From: Streptococcus azizii
GTDB taxonomy: Bacteria > Bacillota > Bacilli > Lactobacillales > Streptococcaceae
Assembly: GCF_001984715.1 (NCBI RefSeq)
Contig: NZ_MSPR01000001.1
Span: forward strand, 62,001 to 126,000
Reading direction: 5' to 3'
DNA length: 64,000 nucleotides
A model generated the notes under the pieces. It made no database searches. It worked only from the letters and a program-made list of their open reading frames with translations, and was not told the origin of the DNA. Position 1 is the stretch's first letter, and each line of letters starts with the position of its first letter. Positions 46,710 through 57,013 of this stretch are shown here, in pieces. Both the position numbers and the translations under genes were made by a program.

Positions 46710-47595
46710 AGTTTTGATCCTCTCCTGTTAATTTCCGCTGCAAAAGCGTGAAGATAATGATAATCACTCCAAAAATAACGGTAATCGAGCTAGCATACCC
46801 AACCATCCGATCTGTAAAACCTGTCCTATAGATATAGTAAACCGGAGTTAGCGTGGAATTTAACGGTCCACCTTGTGTCATGACCATCGGCTGAATCACC
46901 AGCTTAAAGGCATCGATTAGGGTCGTAGTTAAAATCAAAATCGAAGTCGGCTTCAACATCGGTAAGGTGATATGGAAGAATTGTTTCATTTTGCTAGCAC
47001 CATCAATACTTGCCGCTTCATAGAGAGAAGAAGGAATATTTTGCAGGCCTGCTAGAAAAATGAGCATCTGATAACCCGCTCCTTGCCAAGCAGATACACC
47101 AATAATGACATACATAGCCTGATCTGGACTTGTCAAAAACGGTTGTGGATCAATTCCTAGATTGCCTAGAAACGCATTGATTAGCCCGCTTGATGGATTC
47201 AGCAGTACCAGCCATAACACCGATACAACAACAAGCGACATGACCACTGGTGCAAAGAAAGCAACTTTAAAAAAGATTGTGGTCCTTCTTTTATTATTGA
47301 CCAATAATGCTAACCCGAGAGCTAAGCCCAACTGGATTGGGATAATAAAGATAACAAATTGCCCAATATTTTTTAGACTTTGCATAAATAGTGGATCTTT
47401 AAAGAGTTTTATAAAATTCTCCAATCCGATGAAACGAGTCTGTTCAGGTGTTAGTAAATAGTAGTCTGTAAATGCGGAATAAACAGAAAGTAGAGTCGGT
47501 AAAAACAAAAATAATCCTAAGATGAGTAGTGCTGGAGATAGGAATAAATACCCTACTGCTGACTCTCGGTTTTTTATTAGTTTCATACTTTGCAT
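46702..47595 (-). CDS. Sugar ABC transporter permease (MalF/MsmF type)
   Basis: 297 residues, six predicted membrane segments, EAA loop EAASIDGASKMKQFFHITLPMLKPT (about 195-220). Forms a heterodimer with the next gene's product. Start at 47593-47595, or an internal ATG four codons on (MKLIKNRES), which follows AAGGAG more closely. Confidence 0.92.
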   Translation of the reverse strand: MQSMKLIKNRESAVGYLFLSPALLILGLFLFLPTLLSVYSAFTDYYLLTPEQTRFIGLENFIKLFKDPLFMQSLKNIGQFVIFIIPIQLGLALGLALLVNNKRRTTIFFKVAFFAPVVMSLVVVSVLWLVLLNPSSGLINAFLGNLGIDPQPFLTSPDQAMYVIIGVSAWQGAGYQMLIFLAGLQNIPSSLYEAASIDGASKMKQFFHITLPMLKPTSILILTTTLIDAFKLVIQPMVMTQGGPLNSTLTPVYYIYRTGFTDRMVGYASSITVIFGVIIIIFTLLQRKLTGEDQNYG

Positions 47596-47664
47596 CTCCT
47601 TTTAACATGATAGGTCGTCTATCTTCTTGTGCTTATAGACGACCTATCACCTTACATTTTCAAA

Positions 47665-48963
47665 TTATGGTAAGAATCCATCAATTTCTTGAGCTTTTTG
47701 TTTCAATAGAGCTGCTACGTCTGGGTTTTGGTCGGTGTAGGTAACCTCAGTCACTGCGTTTTGTACCACGCGACTAACTTGAGGATAATTTACAAGAACG
47801 GGACGTGCCTGACCTGTCTTAGCATTTTGCTCTAGCAATACTTTCATCTGTTCAGAAACTTCTGTTGCCAAACGATCAGATGTTGATTTCCGAGATGGTA
47901 AGACAGAGTTTCCGACACTCATATCATAAACTTCTTGTTCTGAACCAAGGAAGTCAATCAAGGCACCCGCTGCTTCTTTCTTCTTCGTTGTCCGGCTCAT
48001 ACCATAAGCCCAACTACCTGTTGGAGATACAAGTTTCTTCGTTTTAGGAGACATTGGCAATGGCAAAACACCATACTCTACATCTTTATATTGAGAATCC
48101 ATTTCTTGCATGGTCCAAGAACCTGTCATTTTAAGCGGGTACACCCCTGTTTGGAAACCATTCTTTTCAGGTGTAATGGTTGAGTAACCATTCTTAATCA
48201 GCCCTTGGATAAAGGTAAAGGCTTCAACTGAACCAGCATTATCAAAGGCTCCAGTAGATTTTGTCCCATCTTCGGTGACTACATCTCCTCCTGAAGACCA
48301 GATAAACGGCGTGAAGGCATACATCAACCATTCAGAATGATCATCAAAGCCAACGTCAATGGCTGGTTTGTTGTAATGCTTCGTCAATGTTGCAAACAGT
48401 GTATTGTATTGATCGTAAGTCCAAGGCTTATCAACTGTAGGCAGACTTGCAAGGTCAACACCAGCATCTTGAAGCATTTTCTTATTGTAGAAAATGCCGA
48501 CACCAGACTCAGAGTAGCCTAGTGAATAAAGTTTACCATCATAAGTTCCTTCTTCGACAATACTCGGTAGCAAATCATCGCGATTGCTGATGTACTCATC
48601 AATCGGCGCTAAAATCCCTGATTTTGCATAAGCTGCTGTATTTGGTCCATCTAAGGTCAATACATCTGGCAAGGTATTGGTCGTCAAAGCTGCGTTCACC
48701 TTATCTTCGTATCCGCCACCTGAACCACTACGAGGAATATATTCTACTTTCGCTGTGTAGCCTTTTCCATTATTTGCATTAAAGTCTTTGATAGACTGTG
48801 CCATAACTTGACCTTCAGCCGACTCCTCTGAATATTGCACCCACAGTATCACACTCTTCTCATCGCTATCATTTCCACTTGACGAGCTACTATTACCACA
48901 AGCCGTCAACACAAAAGTAGAGAGTAGGGCGACTGCTACCGTTGTTTTTTTAAAGATTTTCAT
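47665..48963 (-). CDS. Sugar ABC transporter substrate-binding lipoprotein
   Basis: 432 residues with a lipoprotein signal (lipobox LTAC, Cys22) and a Ser-rich linker, then a type I extracellular solute-binding fold (DVLTLDGPNTAAYAKSGILAPID near 115-140). Captures the sugar outside the membrane. Operon order binding protein, permease, permease, GH32 equals the msmEFG-bfrA order of Lactobacillus FOS operons. Two TGAAACGTTTCA operators and a cre-like site lie upstream. Confidence 0.92.
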   Translation of the reverse strand: MKIFKKTTVAVALLSTFVLTACGNSSSSSGNDSDEKSVILWVQYSEESAEGQVMAQSIKDFNANNGKGYTAKVEYIPRSGSGGGYEDKVNAALTTNTLPDVLTLDGPNTAAYAKSGILAPIDEYISNRDDLLPSIVEEGTYDGKLYSLGYSESGVGIFYNKKMLQDAGVDLASLPTVDKPWTYDQYNTLFATLTKHYNKPAIDVGFDDHSEWLMYAFTPFIWSSGGDVVTEDGTKSTGAFDNAGSVEAFTFIQGLIKNGYSTITPEKNGFQTGVYPLKMTGSWTMQEMDSQYKDVEYGVLPLPMSPKTKKLVSPTGSWAYGMSRTTKKKEAAGALIDFLGSEQEVYDMSVGNSVLPSRKSTSDRLATEVSEQMKVLLEQNAKTGQARPVLVNYPQVSRVVQNAVTEVTYTDQNPDVAALLKQKAQEIDGFLP

Positions 48964-48978
48964 CTTTATCCTCCTTTT

Positions 48979-49117
48979 TGAAACGTTTCAATTTTATAGA
49001 AAGGAGAAAACCTATTCTAACTAAATAGATTTCATCACTTTATTTTTGAAACGTTTCATTTTTGTTAAAAATAAATTTTGATACTTATATCCTATCATTG
49101 ATAGCGCTTTCTGTCAA
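48979..49117 (-). promoter_or_regulatory. Binding-protein operon promoter with operators
   Basis: TTGACA (49112-49117) and TAGGAT (49089-49094) are 17 bp apart on the minus strand. The spacer holds TGATAGCGCTTTCT (12 of 14 to a symmetric cre). Two perfect TGAAACGTTTCA palindromes lie downstream at 49047-49058 and 48979-48990, 68 bp apart. These are likely targets of the adjacent LacI protein and could support looping; CcpA would act at the upstream site. Confidence 0.8.
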
Positions 49118-49125
49118 GTGCTTTT

Positions 49126-50118
49126 TTAATTTTTTGTAGTTCCCCCTTCGACATAAGAAATCGGTAAAATACTTTGTGACTTATGCGTTTTTTGATGAAT
49201 AATTGCAAGCAAAACGTCAACTGCTTCCTCGGCCATCTGCTCTAACGGCTGTTTGATGGTAGACACATGATAGCCCCTATCGCTCGAAAAACGAATTCCG
49301 TCATATCCAATCACTTGAACATCTTCTGGAACACGCTTTCCTTGTTTTTCCAAAATCCTAATCACATCAAGAGCCGTAAAATCATTGATGGCAAAAATAC
49401 CGTCAATTTGCGGATGCACCACTAAGAATTTTTCCAGTTCTCCAAGAAAATCATCTACCGGCTCTGGAATATCAAAAACAAGACATTCTTTCCCCGTCTG
49501 GTGGACTGTCTTTTCAAAAAATTGGCGGCGTTTTTTGGTCTCATTGAAAGTATCATTGTGACTGCCAACAAAGGCAAAGTGCTGACATCCTTTTTCAAGC
49601 AATATTTGAGCTGCTAGCTCGCCCCCTTTTCGGTTATCAGAGGTCACACAGGCTATTTTTTTATCCCTATAGGTTCTATCGATACTGACAAAGGGAATAT
49701 TGGAGGCTAAATAGTTTTCAATCGGGCTGTAGGTGATTGCAATAATGCCATCTACCTTATTCTGCCGCAACATCATGAGGTATTCAATCTCTTTTTTCGC
49801 CCCATCTGTGTTACACAACAATAATTTATAGTTCTTCTTACTGAGAGCTTCTTCGACAAAAAAGGCAAACTCACTGAAAAACGGATGCCAAATAGTCGGC
49901 AAGATTAAGGCAACCGTCTCTGTACGATTGGTTTTCATACCTCTTGCATAGACATCTGGGATATAATTCAGTTCCTCAATGGCCTGCTGAACCTTTTGCA
50001 GCGTTATTTTTTTGATCCCCTGTTCTTGGTTGATGACGCGCGACACTGTTCCTACACTAACCCCTGCTCGCTGGGCGACATCTTTCATAGTAACCGATTT
50101 TTTCTGCACTTCTTCCAT
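49126..50118 (-). CDS. LacI-family regulator of the fructoside operon
   Basis: 330 residues from ATG 50118 (MEEVQKKSVTMKDVAQRAG), 7 bp after AAAGGAGG; the longer frame is not supported. N-terminal LacI helix-turn-helix (MKDVAQRAGVSVGTVSRVINQ), then a sugar-binding core. It lies directly upstream of the binding-protein gene in the same direction and most likely represses it through the TGAAACGTTTCA sites. Its own promoter (TATAAT at 50140-50145) overlaps a similar imperfect site (TGGAAAACGATTTCA, near 50153-50167), suggesting autoregulation. Confidence 0.92.
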   Translation of the reverse strand: MEEVQKKSVTMKDVAQRAGVSVGTVSRVINQEQGIKKITLQKVQQAIEELNYIPDVYARGMKTNRTETVALILPTIWHPFFSEFAFFVEEALSKKNYKLLLCNTDGAKKEIEYLMMLRQNKVDGIIAITYSPIENYLASNIPFVSIDRTYRDKKIACVTSDNRKGGELAAQILLEKGCQHFAFVGSHNDTFNETKKRRQFFEKTVHQTGKECLVFDIPEPVDDFLGELEKFLVVHPQIDGIFAINDFTALDVIRILEKQGKRVPEDVQVIGYDGIRFSSDRGYHVSTIKQPLEQMAEEAVDVLLAIIHQKTHKSQSILPISYVEGGTTKN

Positions 50119-50206
50119 CGTTTCACCTCCTTTTCCTACATTATAACACTTTTTGAAATCGTTTTCCATATCTTTTTCAAGCCCCTTCTCATTAAGGCAT
50201 ACAAAA

Positions 50207-50233
50207 AGACCCATTTAGCACGCTAAACAGGCC
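50207..50233 (-). terminator. Terminator after the DAK2-domain gene
   Basis: GCCTGTTTAGC-gt-GCTAAATGGGT followed by TTTTT on the minus strand: about 10 pairs with G-U wobble, eight bases after the stop. Confidence 0.8.
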
Positions 50234-50240
50234 TCTATTT

Positions 50241-51908
50241 TTATTCAACACTAAACAAATATGGATAGACTGGCTGACCGCCTTGGTGAATTTCCACCTC
50301 AATGTCTTCATATTTCTCTTCGAGGTCTTGGGCAAGATTCTGAGCCAGAGCTTCGTCTCCCTCTTCCCCAACGTAAATGGTCACAATTTCACTATCTTCA
50401 TCCAACATCTGATCAAAGGTAGCAGTCAAGGTCTCTACCATATCTGGATTCGATACTACAATTTTCCCATCGACCATTCCAAGATTGTCATTTTCATGGA
50501 TTTCAAGACCATCAATCCTTGTATCTCGCACGGCAGTCGTTACACTTCCGCTCTTGACATCTGCAAGTGAAGCTGTCATTGCCTCCGCATTAGCTTCAAT
50601 GTCACGACTTGGATCAAAGGCCAGTAGAGTCGTAAACCCTTGTGGAATCGTGCGAGTCTCAATCACTTTGACCGCCACTTCCGCTACCTCTGCTGCGGAT
50701 TGAGCTGCCATCAAGATATTTTTATTATTTGGCAATAAAATGACATTGCGAGCATTGACCAGTTCAATCGCCTTCACAAAATCTTCTGTAGACGGATTCA
50801 TGGTTTGACCGCCTGAAATGACATAGTCGACACCTTGAGATTTGAAGATTTCTGTCAGACCTTCCCCAGCAGCAACAGCAATCACAGCGTATTCTGTCTG
50901 CTCTGCTGGTTGTTGAAAGCCTCCTTCTTTCTCAACTTGCGCCTCATGCTGCTCACGCATATTGTCAACCTTGACTTTCACCAGGCTACCGTATTGGAGT
51001 CCTGCCTGCATCACAAGCCCTGGGTCTTCAGTGTGGACATGAACTTTCACGATCTCATCATCATTGACCACCAGTAGAGAGTCTCCTAAGTCATTCAAAT
51101 AAGCACGGAACTCTTCATAATTGAATTCTTTCACATAGGTTGGTCCTTGTCGGAGCGCTACCATAATCTCTGTACAGTAGCCAAAGGTAATATCTTCTGT
51201 CGCGACATGGCCTGCAACCGACTTATGATGCTCTGCATTGATCATGCCAGACATGACAGCAGGCGTTGCTTCAAAGTCCTCCGAAACGATGTACTCGCCT
51301 GTCAAGGCTGCGAGGAACCCCTCGTAGATATAGACCAAGCCTTGACCACCAGAGTCTACTACACCAACTTCTTTCAATACTGGAAGCATTTCAGGTGTCT
51401 TTTTAAGCGCACGTTTTGCTCCTTCTAAGGTCGCACGCATCACTTCAAGAGCGTCATCGGTTTGTTCTGCTTTTTTTAAAGCAGCTGTGGCTGCTCCACG
51501 AGATACTGTCAGGATTGTGCCTTCTACTGGCTTCATCACCGCTTTGTAGGCCACTTCTACTCCATGCTGGAAGGCTTGTGCCAAGTCTTTCCCCGTCAGC
51601 TCCTCCTTACCTTTAACAGACTGACCAAAACCACGAAATAACTGGGAAGTGATCACACCTGAATTTCCACGCGCGCCCATCAAAAGTCCCTTTGATAAAA
51701 TCTGAGCAGCCTCACCGACTGTACTGGCTGGCTTATCAGATACCTCCTTCGCACCATTGGTAATCGTCATCCCCATGTTTGTTCCCGTATCCCCATCTGG
51801 GACAGGAAAAACATTTAAGGAATTGACATATTCTGCTTGTTTATTTAGACGAGTGGATGCCGCCTGCACCATTTCTTGAAATAAACTAGTTGTAATTTTA
51901 GACACCAT
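50241..51908 (-). CDS. fakA: DAK2/DegV-type fatty-acid kinase subunit FakA (YloV family)
   Basis: 555 residues. The N-terminal DhaL-like domain holds the ATP/Mg motif NVFPVPDGDTGTNMG (about 30-44). A middle domain and a C-terminal domain of the YloV family follow. In Gram-positives FakA phosphorylates exogenous fatty acids presented by a FakB protein, linking uptake to phospholipid synthesis. It pairs with an Asp23-family gene whose stop overlaps its start, the standard yloU-yloV arrangement. It complements the de novo pathway at the other end of the window. Confidence 0.9.
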   Translation of the reverse strand: MVSKITTSLFQEMVQAASTRLNKQAEYVNSLNVFPVPDGDTGTNMGMTITNGAKEVSDKPASTVGEAAQILSKGLLMGARGNSGVITSQLFRGFGQSVKGKEELTGKDLAQAFQHGVEVAYKAVMKPVEGTILTVSRGAATAALKKAEQTDDALEVMRATLEGAKRALKKTPEMLPVLKEVGVVDSGGQGLVYIYEGFLAALTGEYIVSEDFEATPAVMSGMINAEHHKSVAGHVATEDITFGYCTEIMVALRQGPTYVKEFNYEEFRAYLNDLGDSLLVVNDDEIVKVHVHTEDPGLVMQAGLQYGSLVKVKVDNMREQHEAQVEKEGGFQQPAEQTEYAVIAVAAGEGLTEIFKSQGVDYVISGGQTMNPSTEDFVKAIELVNARNVILLPNNKNILMAAQSAAEVAEVAVKVIETRTIPQGFTTLLAFDPSRDIEANAEAMTASLADVKSGSVTTAVRDTRIDGLEIHENDNLGMVDGKIVVSNPDMVETLTATFDQMLDEDSEIVTIYVGEEGDEALAQNLAQDLEEKYEDIEVEIHQGGQPVYPYLFSVE

Positions 51909-52273
51909 TATTCTCCCACGACTTTGATATTTTGAATATAGACATTGACTGTATCTGCTGCAATCCCTAACTGATTTTCCAAATTAAACTTGACACGTTC
52001 TTGAATATTGCGTGAAACTTCGCTAATTTTCACACCATAACTCATCACAGTATAGACATCGACTGCAATGTGGCCATCTTCGGTCGTTTTAATGACGACA
52101 CCCTTGGCATAATTTTCCTTTCCAAGAAGCGCCTGAAAGTTATCCTTAATCGCAGATTTACTCGCCATACCAACAACGCCGAAAATCTCCGTTGTAGCAC
52201 CACCAACAACTGTTGCAATGACATCATCTGTTAGTTCAATCTGGCCATCTTTTGTATTGATTTTAACCGTCAT
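51908..52273 (-). CDS. Asp23/Gls24 family protein (YloU type)
   Basis: 121 residues (GQIELTDDVIATVVGGATTEIFGVVGMASK, then VSRNIQERVKFNLENQLGI and VNVYIQNIKV), DUF322/Asp23 fold. Coupled to fakA by a one-base overlap. Biochemical role unknown. It is paralogous to 32091-32483. Confidence 0.9.
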   Translation of the reverse strand: MTVKINTKDGQIELTDDVIATVVGGATTEIFGVVGMASKSAIKDNFQALLGKENYAKGVVIKTTEDGHIAVDVYTVMSYGVKISEVSRNIQERVKFNLENQLGIAADTVNVYIQNIKVVGE

Positions 52274-52479
52274 TTTTCCTACCTCAAATCATTTTATCAC
52301 TCTATTCTACCACAATTTCTCATGGCTGTAAAAAACTAGGCTGTGACAACGGATAAGAAGAAGCGTCCATCTAGTAAGAGTTCCAGCAATGTTATAAAAT
52401 CAAACTCCCCGTCACTGGCTGTATTCCATGTTCTGTATAATAGGGTCCATATTCTATTGGCACGTGGTCTGGTTTTCAG

Positions 52480-52812
52480 GCTCGTGAAAAAGAGGGCCGC
52501 TGGACCTCTACTCGCTTTCCCGTTTCCAAGCTCGTGAAAAAGAGGGCCACTGGAACTCTACTCGCTTTCCCGTTTCTAAGCTCGTGAAAAAGAGGGACAC
52601 TGGACCTCTACTCGCTTTCCCGTTTCTAGGCTCGTGAAAAAGAGGGCCGCTGGACCTCTACTCGCTTTCCCATTTCCAAGCTCGTGAAAAAGAGGTCCAC
52701 TGGACCTCTACTCGCTTTCCCGTTTCTAGGCTCGTGAAAAAGAGGTCCACTGGACCTCTACTCGCTTTCCCGTTTCTAGGCTCGTGAAAAAGAGGTCCAC
52801 TGGACCTCTTTT
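52480..52812 (-). repeat. 50-bp tandem array containing the rpmB terminator
   Basis: Units begin with GCTCGTG at 52480, 52530, 52580, 52630, 52680, 52730 and 52780, an exact 50-bp period: six full units and a terminator half. Each contains AGAGGTCCACTGGACCTCT or a close variant (gggccgc, gggacac) and the spacer actcgctttcccgtttctag. The last hairpin abuts the rpmB stop (52814) with A and T runs and is its terminator. The two units nearest rpmB are identical, while the distal ones drift. Confidence 0.92.
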
Positions 52813-52813
52813 T

Positions 52814-53002
52814 TTAAACACGTTCAACTTTACCTGATTTAAGCGCGCGAGCTGAAGCCCAAACTTTTTTAGGTTTGCCATCAATCAACACAGTCACTTT
52901 TTGAAGATTTGGTTTTACCGCACGTTTCGTTTGGTTCATCGCATGTGAACGGTTGTTTCCTGACACAGTTTTACGACCTGTAAAATAACATACTTTAGCC
53001 AT
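52814..53002 (-). CDS. rpmB: Ribosomal protein L28
   Basis: 62 residues, basic: [27 protein letters not shown], the conserved L28 N-terminus; no zinc-binding cysteine pairs (only Cys5), so a zinc-independent form. Monocistronic; its stop codon runs into the first hairpin of the terminator array. Confidence 0.97.
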   Translation of the reverse strand: MAKVCYFTGRKTVSGNNRSHAMNQTKRAVKPNLQKVTVLIDGKPKKVWASARALKSGKVERV

Positions 53003-53192
53003 GTATTCCTCCTCATTTGATCAAATATTACGGATGTGCTAGCACCACATACTTGACTATTCTACCAAAAAATCCAACTCTTGGCAAGAAAATTTTTTAT
53101 ATTTTTTAACAGGAAGGACCTAGAGGGGATAAAAAAGGGGTGACCTCTAGTGCTTTTTGACACTTTCTCCCCCATAATACAGCCGTATACTA

Positions 53193-53222
53193 AAAACAAC
53201 CTCCCAAATCGAGAGATTGTTC
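53193..53222 (-). terminator. Terminator after fba
   Basis: On the minus strand, AACAATCTC-tcgatttg-GGAGGTTGTT followed by TTT: stem with one G-U wobble, 16 bp after the fba stop. Confidence 0.85.
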
Positions 53223-53237
53223 ATCGTTTATAGCGGA

Positions 53238-54119
53238 TTAGGCCTTGTTTGCAGAACCGAAAACATCGATGCGCTCTTCAACAGAGTCTTGGATAGCTTT
53301 TACACCATCAGCCAAGAATTTACGTGGGTCAAAGAGTTTTTTCTTATCGTATTCTGCTACGTTTGCTTCGTAGTTACGAGCAAATGCACGTGTTGCGTTT
53401 GCAAATGCGATTTGGCACTCAGTATTTACGTTTACTTTTGCCACACCAAGTTTGATTGCTGCTTGGATTTGCTCATCTGGAATACCAGAACCACCATGCA
53501 GAACGATTGGGAAACCTGGAACAGCTTCTGTTAATTTCTTCAAGTGATCAAGGTCAAGACCTTCCCAGTTTTCTGGGTATGGACCGTGAATGTTCCCAAT
53601 ACCTGCTGCCAAGAAGTCAATACCAGTTTCTACCATTGCTTTTGCGTCTTCGATTGGAGCAAGCTCACCAGAACCGATGATTCCATCTTCTTCTCCACCG
53701 ATTGTTCCAACTTCAGCCTCAACTGAGATCCCTTTTGCATGAGCTAATTTAACTACTTCACGTGCTTTTTCAAGGTTTTCTTCAACTGGAAGATGGGAAC
53801 CATCAAACATGATTGAAGTGTAGCCAACTTCGATACACTCAAGTGCATCTTCATAATGACCATGATCAAGATGAATCGCAACTGGAACAGTGATGTTCAT
53901 TGATTCTACAAGGTTAGCAATCAAGTTACGAGCCACTTTATAGCCACCCATGTATTTCGCTGCTCCCATTGAAGTTTGGATTAAAACAGGAGCTTTTTTA
54001 GCTTCTGCTGCACGCAAGATTGCTTGAGTCCACTCAAGGTTGTTTGTGTTAAATCCACCAACTGCGTATCCATTGTCACGAGCGGCTTGAACGAATTTTT
54101 CTGCTGAAACGACTGGCAT
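53238..54119 (-). CDS. fba: Fructose-bisphosphate aldolase, class II
   Basis: Zinc-dependent glycolytic aldolase. 293 residues. Metal and catalytic residues in IHLDHGHYEDALECIE (near 80-95), EAEVGTIGGEED (near 133), and VLHGGSGIPDEQIQAAI (near 207). Base composition and codon choice look like a highly expressed gene. Monocistronic. Confidence 0.96.
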   Translation of the reverse strand: MPVVSAEKFVQAARDNGYAVGGFNTNNLEWTQAILRAAEAKKAPVLIQTSMGAAKYMGGYKVARNLIANLVESMNITVPVAIHLDHGHYEDALECIEVGYTSIMFDGSHLPVEENLEKAREVVKLAHAKGISVEAEVGTIGGEEDGIIGSGELAPIEDAKAMVETGIDFLAAGIGNIHGPYPENWEGLDLDHLKKLTEAVPGFPIVLHGGSGIPDEQIQAAIKLGVAKVNVNTECQIAFANATRAFARNYEANVAEYDKKKLFDPRKFLADGVKAIQDSVEERIDVFGSANKA

Positions 54120-54260
54120 TTTCTAGCCTCCTTTTATTTTTGTGGGCTTTCCCACTTACATTGTTTATTTTATCACTTTTTGAGAAAAAACGCTACTTTT
54201 TTTCTGTTCTTTCCACCTCGTTTTAAAAAAATTGAAAAAACCATTACCACTTCTTTACAG

Positions 54261-54290
54261 AAAAAAGCTGGATAGATAATCCAGCTTGTG
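54261..54290 (-). terminator. Terminator after tRNA-Leu
   Basis: AAGCTGGAT-tatct-ATCCAGCTT followed by TTTT on the minus strand, 10 bp after the tRNA. Confidence 0.85.
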
Positions 54291-54299
54291 CTATTGTCA

Positions 54300-54385
54300 T
54301 GCGGAGAGAGGGACTTGAACCCTCACGACCTAAAGCGGTCACAGGATCCTTAGTCCTGCGCGTCTGCCAATTCCGCCATCCCCGC
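54300..54385 (-). tRNA. tRNA-Leu (AAG anticodon)
   Basis: 86 nt including discriminator A. Acceptor stem GCGGGGA/TCTCCGC (with one G-U), D loop with AATTGGCAGA, anticodon stem CAGGA/TCCTG around CTAAGGA (anticodon AAG, reading CUU), a long variable arm typical of class II tRNA-Leu, and TTCAAGT in the T loop. CCA is not encoded. Confidence 0.95.
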
Positions 54386-54401
54386 GATTGAGTACCTTAC
54401 T

Positions 54402-54430
54402 AGTATACCAAGTACTCTATTCCTTGTCAA
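54402..54430 (-). promoter_or_regulatory. tRNA-Leu promoter
   Basis: TTGACA (54425-54430) and TATACT (54402-54407), 17 bp apart, place the start about 10 bp before the tRNA. Confidence 0.8.
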
Positions 54431-54438
54431 TAGTTACT

Positions 54439-54470
54439 GAAGATTTTTTTCATCTACAAAGAAAATCTTC
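54439..54470 (-). terminator. Weak hairpin after pyrG
   Basis: GAAGATTTT pairs with AAAATCTTC around a 14-nt loop, 29 bp after the pyrG stop. It overlaps no T run, so efficiency is uncertain. Confidence 0.45.
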
Positions 54471-54499
54471 TTATCTGAAGAAGGCCTGAGTCTACGAAG

Positions 54500-56210
<1,711 letters not shown>

Positions 56211-56217
56211 ACGAGAA

Positions 56218-56811
56218 TTACTCCTCATCAGCATTTTCTTCTTCGTCATCTTCTGTATAGTCATCATCTTCTTCGTTCAACTCTACTTCTTCATCCATCA
56301 AATCCTCATCCGGAATGATCTCATTTATTTCAGAATCGTACGATTCTGCCTCATCTTTCTCATCATCTGGGTTATCGTCATCATATTCTGTTGAGGATAC
56401 CGTTTCATAGCCATCTTCATCTTCTGGATCATCATTGCCATAGTCAATGGCATCTTCATCCCCATCCATAAAGGCATTGACCCGTTTTTTCTTCCGTTTT
56501 GGTGCGTCCTCATCCTCTTCTTCAAGGGTAATGACTTCTTCATCAATCTCATCGATTGCATACCAAGAACGAAGGCCCCATTTATTTTCCCCTAAGGGAA
56601 TAAAGCTCCCATCAACATTCAAATCAGAATAGAAGGTAGGCAGGGCTGCACGAATATCACTATTTGATTTTTCAAGGTAGTTTTGAATTTCATTCACCAA
56701 GTCATTGAAATACATCTCATGATCCCGACCGCGCTCTTCTAAGATAGCGCGCGCTACCTCAATCATGGATAATTCACTTTTTTCTTGTCCTACAAATACA
56801 TTTAATTCCAA
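56218..56811 (-). CDS. rpoE: DNA-directed RNA polymerase subunit delta
   Basis: 197 residues. Ordered N-terminal HARE-HTH domain ([34 protein letters not shown], to about 90), followed by a long, highly acidic disordered tail (about 95-197, runs of Asp/Glu). Delta displaces nucleic acid from the polymerase and speeds recycling. The promoter is TTGACT (56940-56945) and TAAAAT (56917-56922), 17 bp apart. Upstream of pyrG as in most Bacillota. Confidence 0.94.
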   Translation of the reverse strand: MELNVFVGQEKSELSMIEVARAILEERGRDHEMYFNDLVNEIQNYLEKSNSDIRAALPTFYSDLNVDGSFIPLGENKWGLRSWYAIDEIDEEVITLEEEDEDAPKRKKKRVNAFMDGDEDAIDYGNDDPEDEDGYETVSSTEYDDDNPDDEKDEAESYDSEINEIIPDEDLMDEEVELNEEDDDYTEDDEEENADEE

Positions 56812-56972
56812 GGCTAGTCTCCTTATGTAAAATACGAATCCTCCAGCAAACTATATGCTACAGATTCATCCACACCCTTTGAAGCATCCAAAGGAGCGTG
56901 TTTGTCTTTCCTTATCATTTTACGCTAAAATCAGCAAATAGTCAAAGATATTTTCACTCCAGCTAGAATTGG

Positions 56973-57008
56973 AGAAAAATAGAAGCTGAGAACCTCTCAA
57001 CCCCTATT
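56973..57008 (-). terminator. Terminator after tig
   Basis: On the minus strand, AATAG-gggt-TGAGA and TCTCA-gctt-CTATT form a two-part stem followed by TTTT, close to the tig stop. Confidence 0.65.
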
Positions 57009-57013
57009 TATCC

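Noticed and set aside
52480..52812. CRISPR array (regular 50-bp period)
   Set aside because: The whole unit repeats, including the 'spacer'; there is no repeat/unique-spacer alternation and no cas genes nearby.
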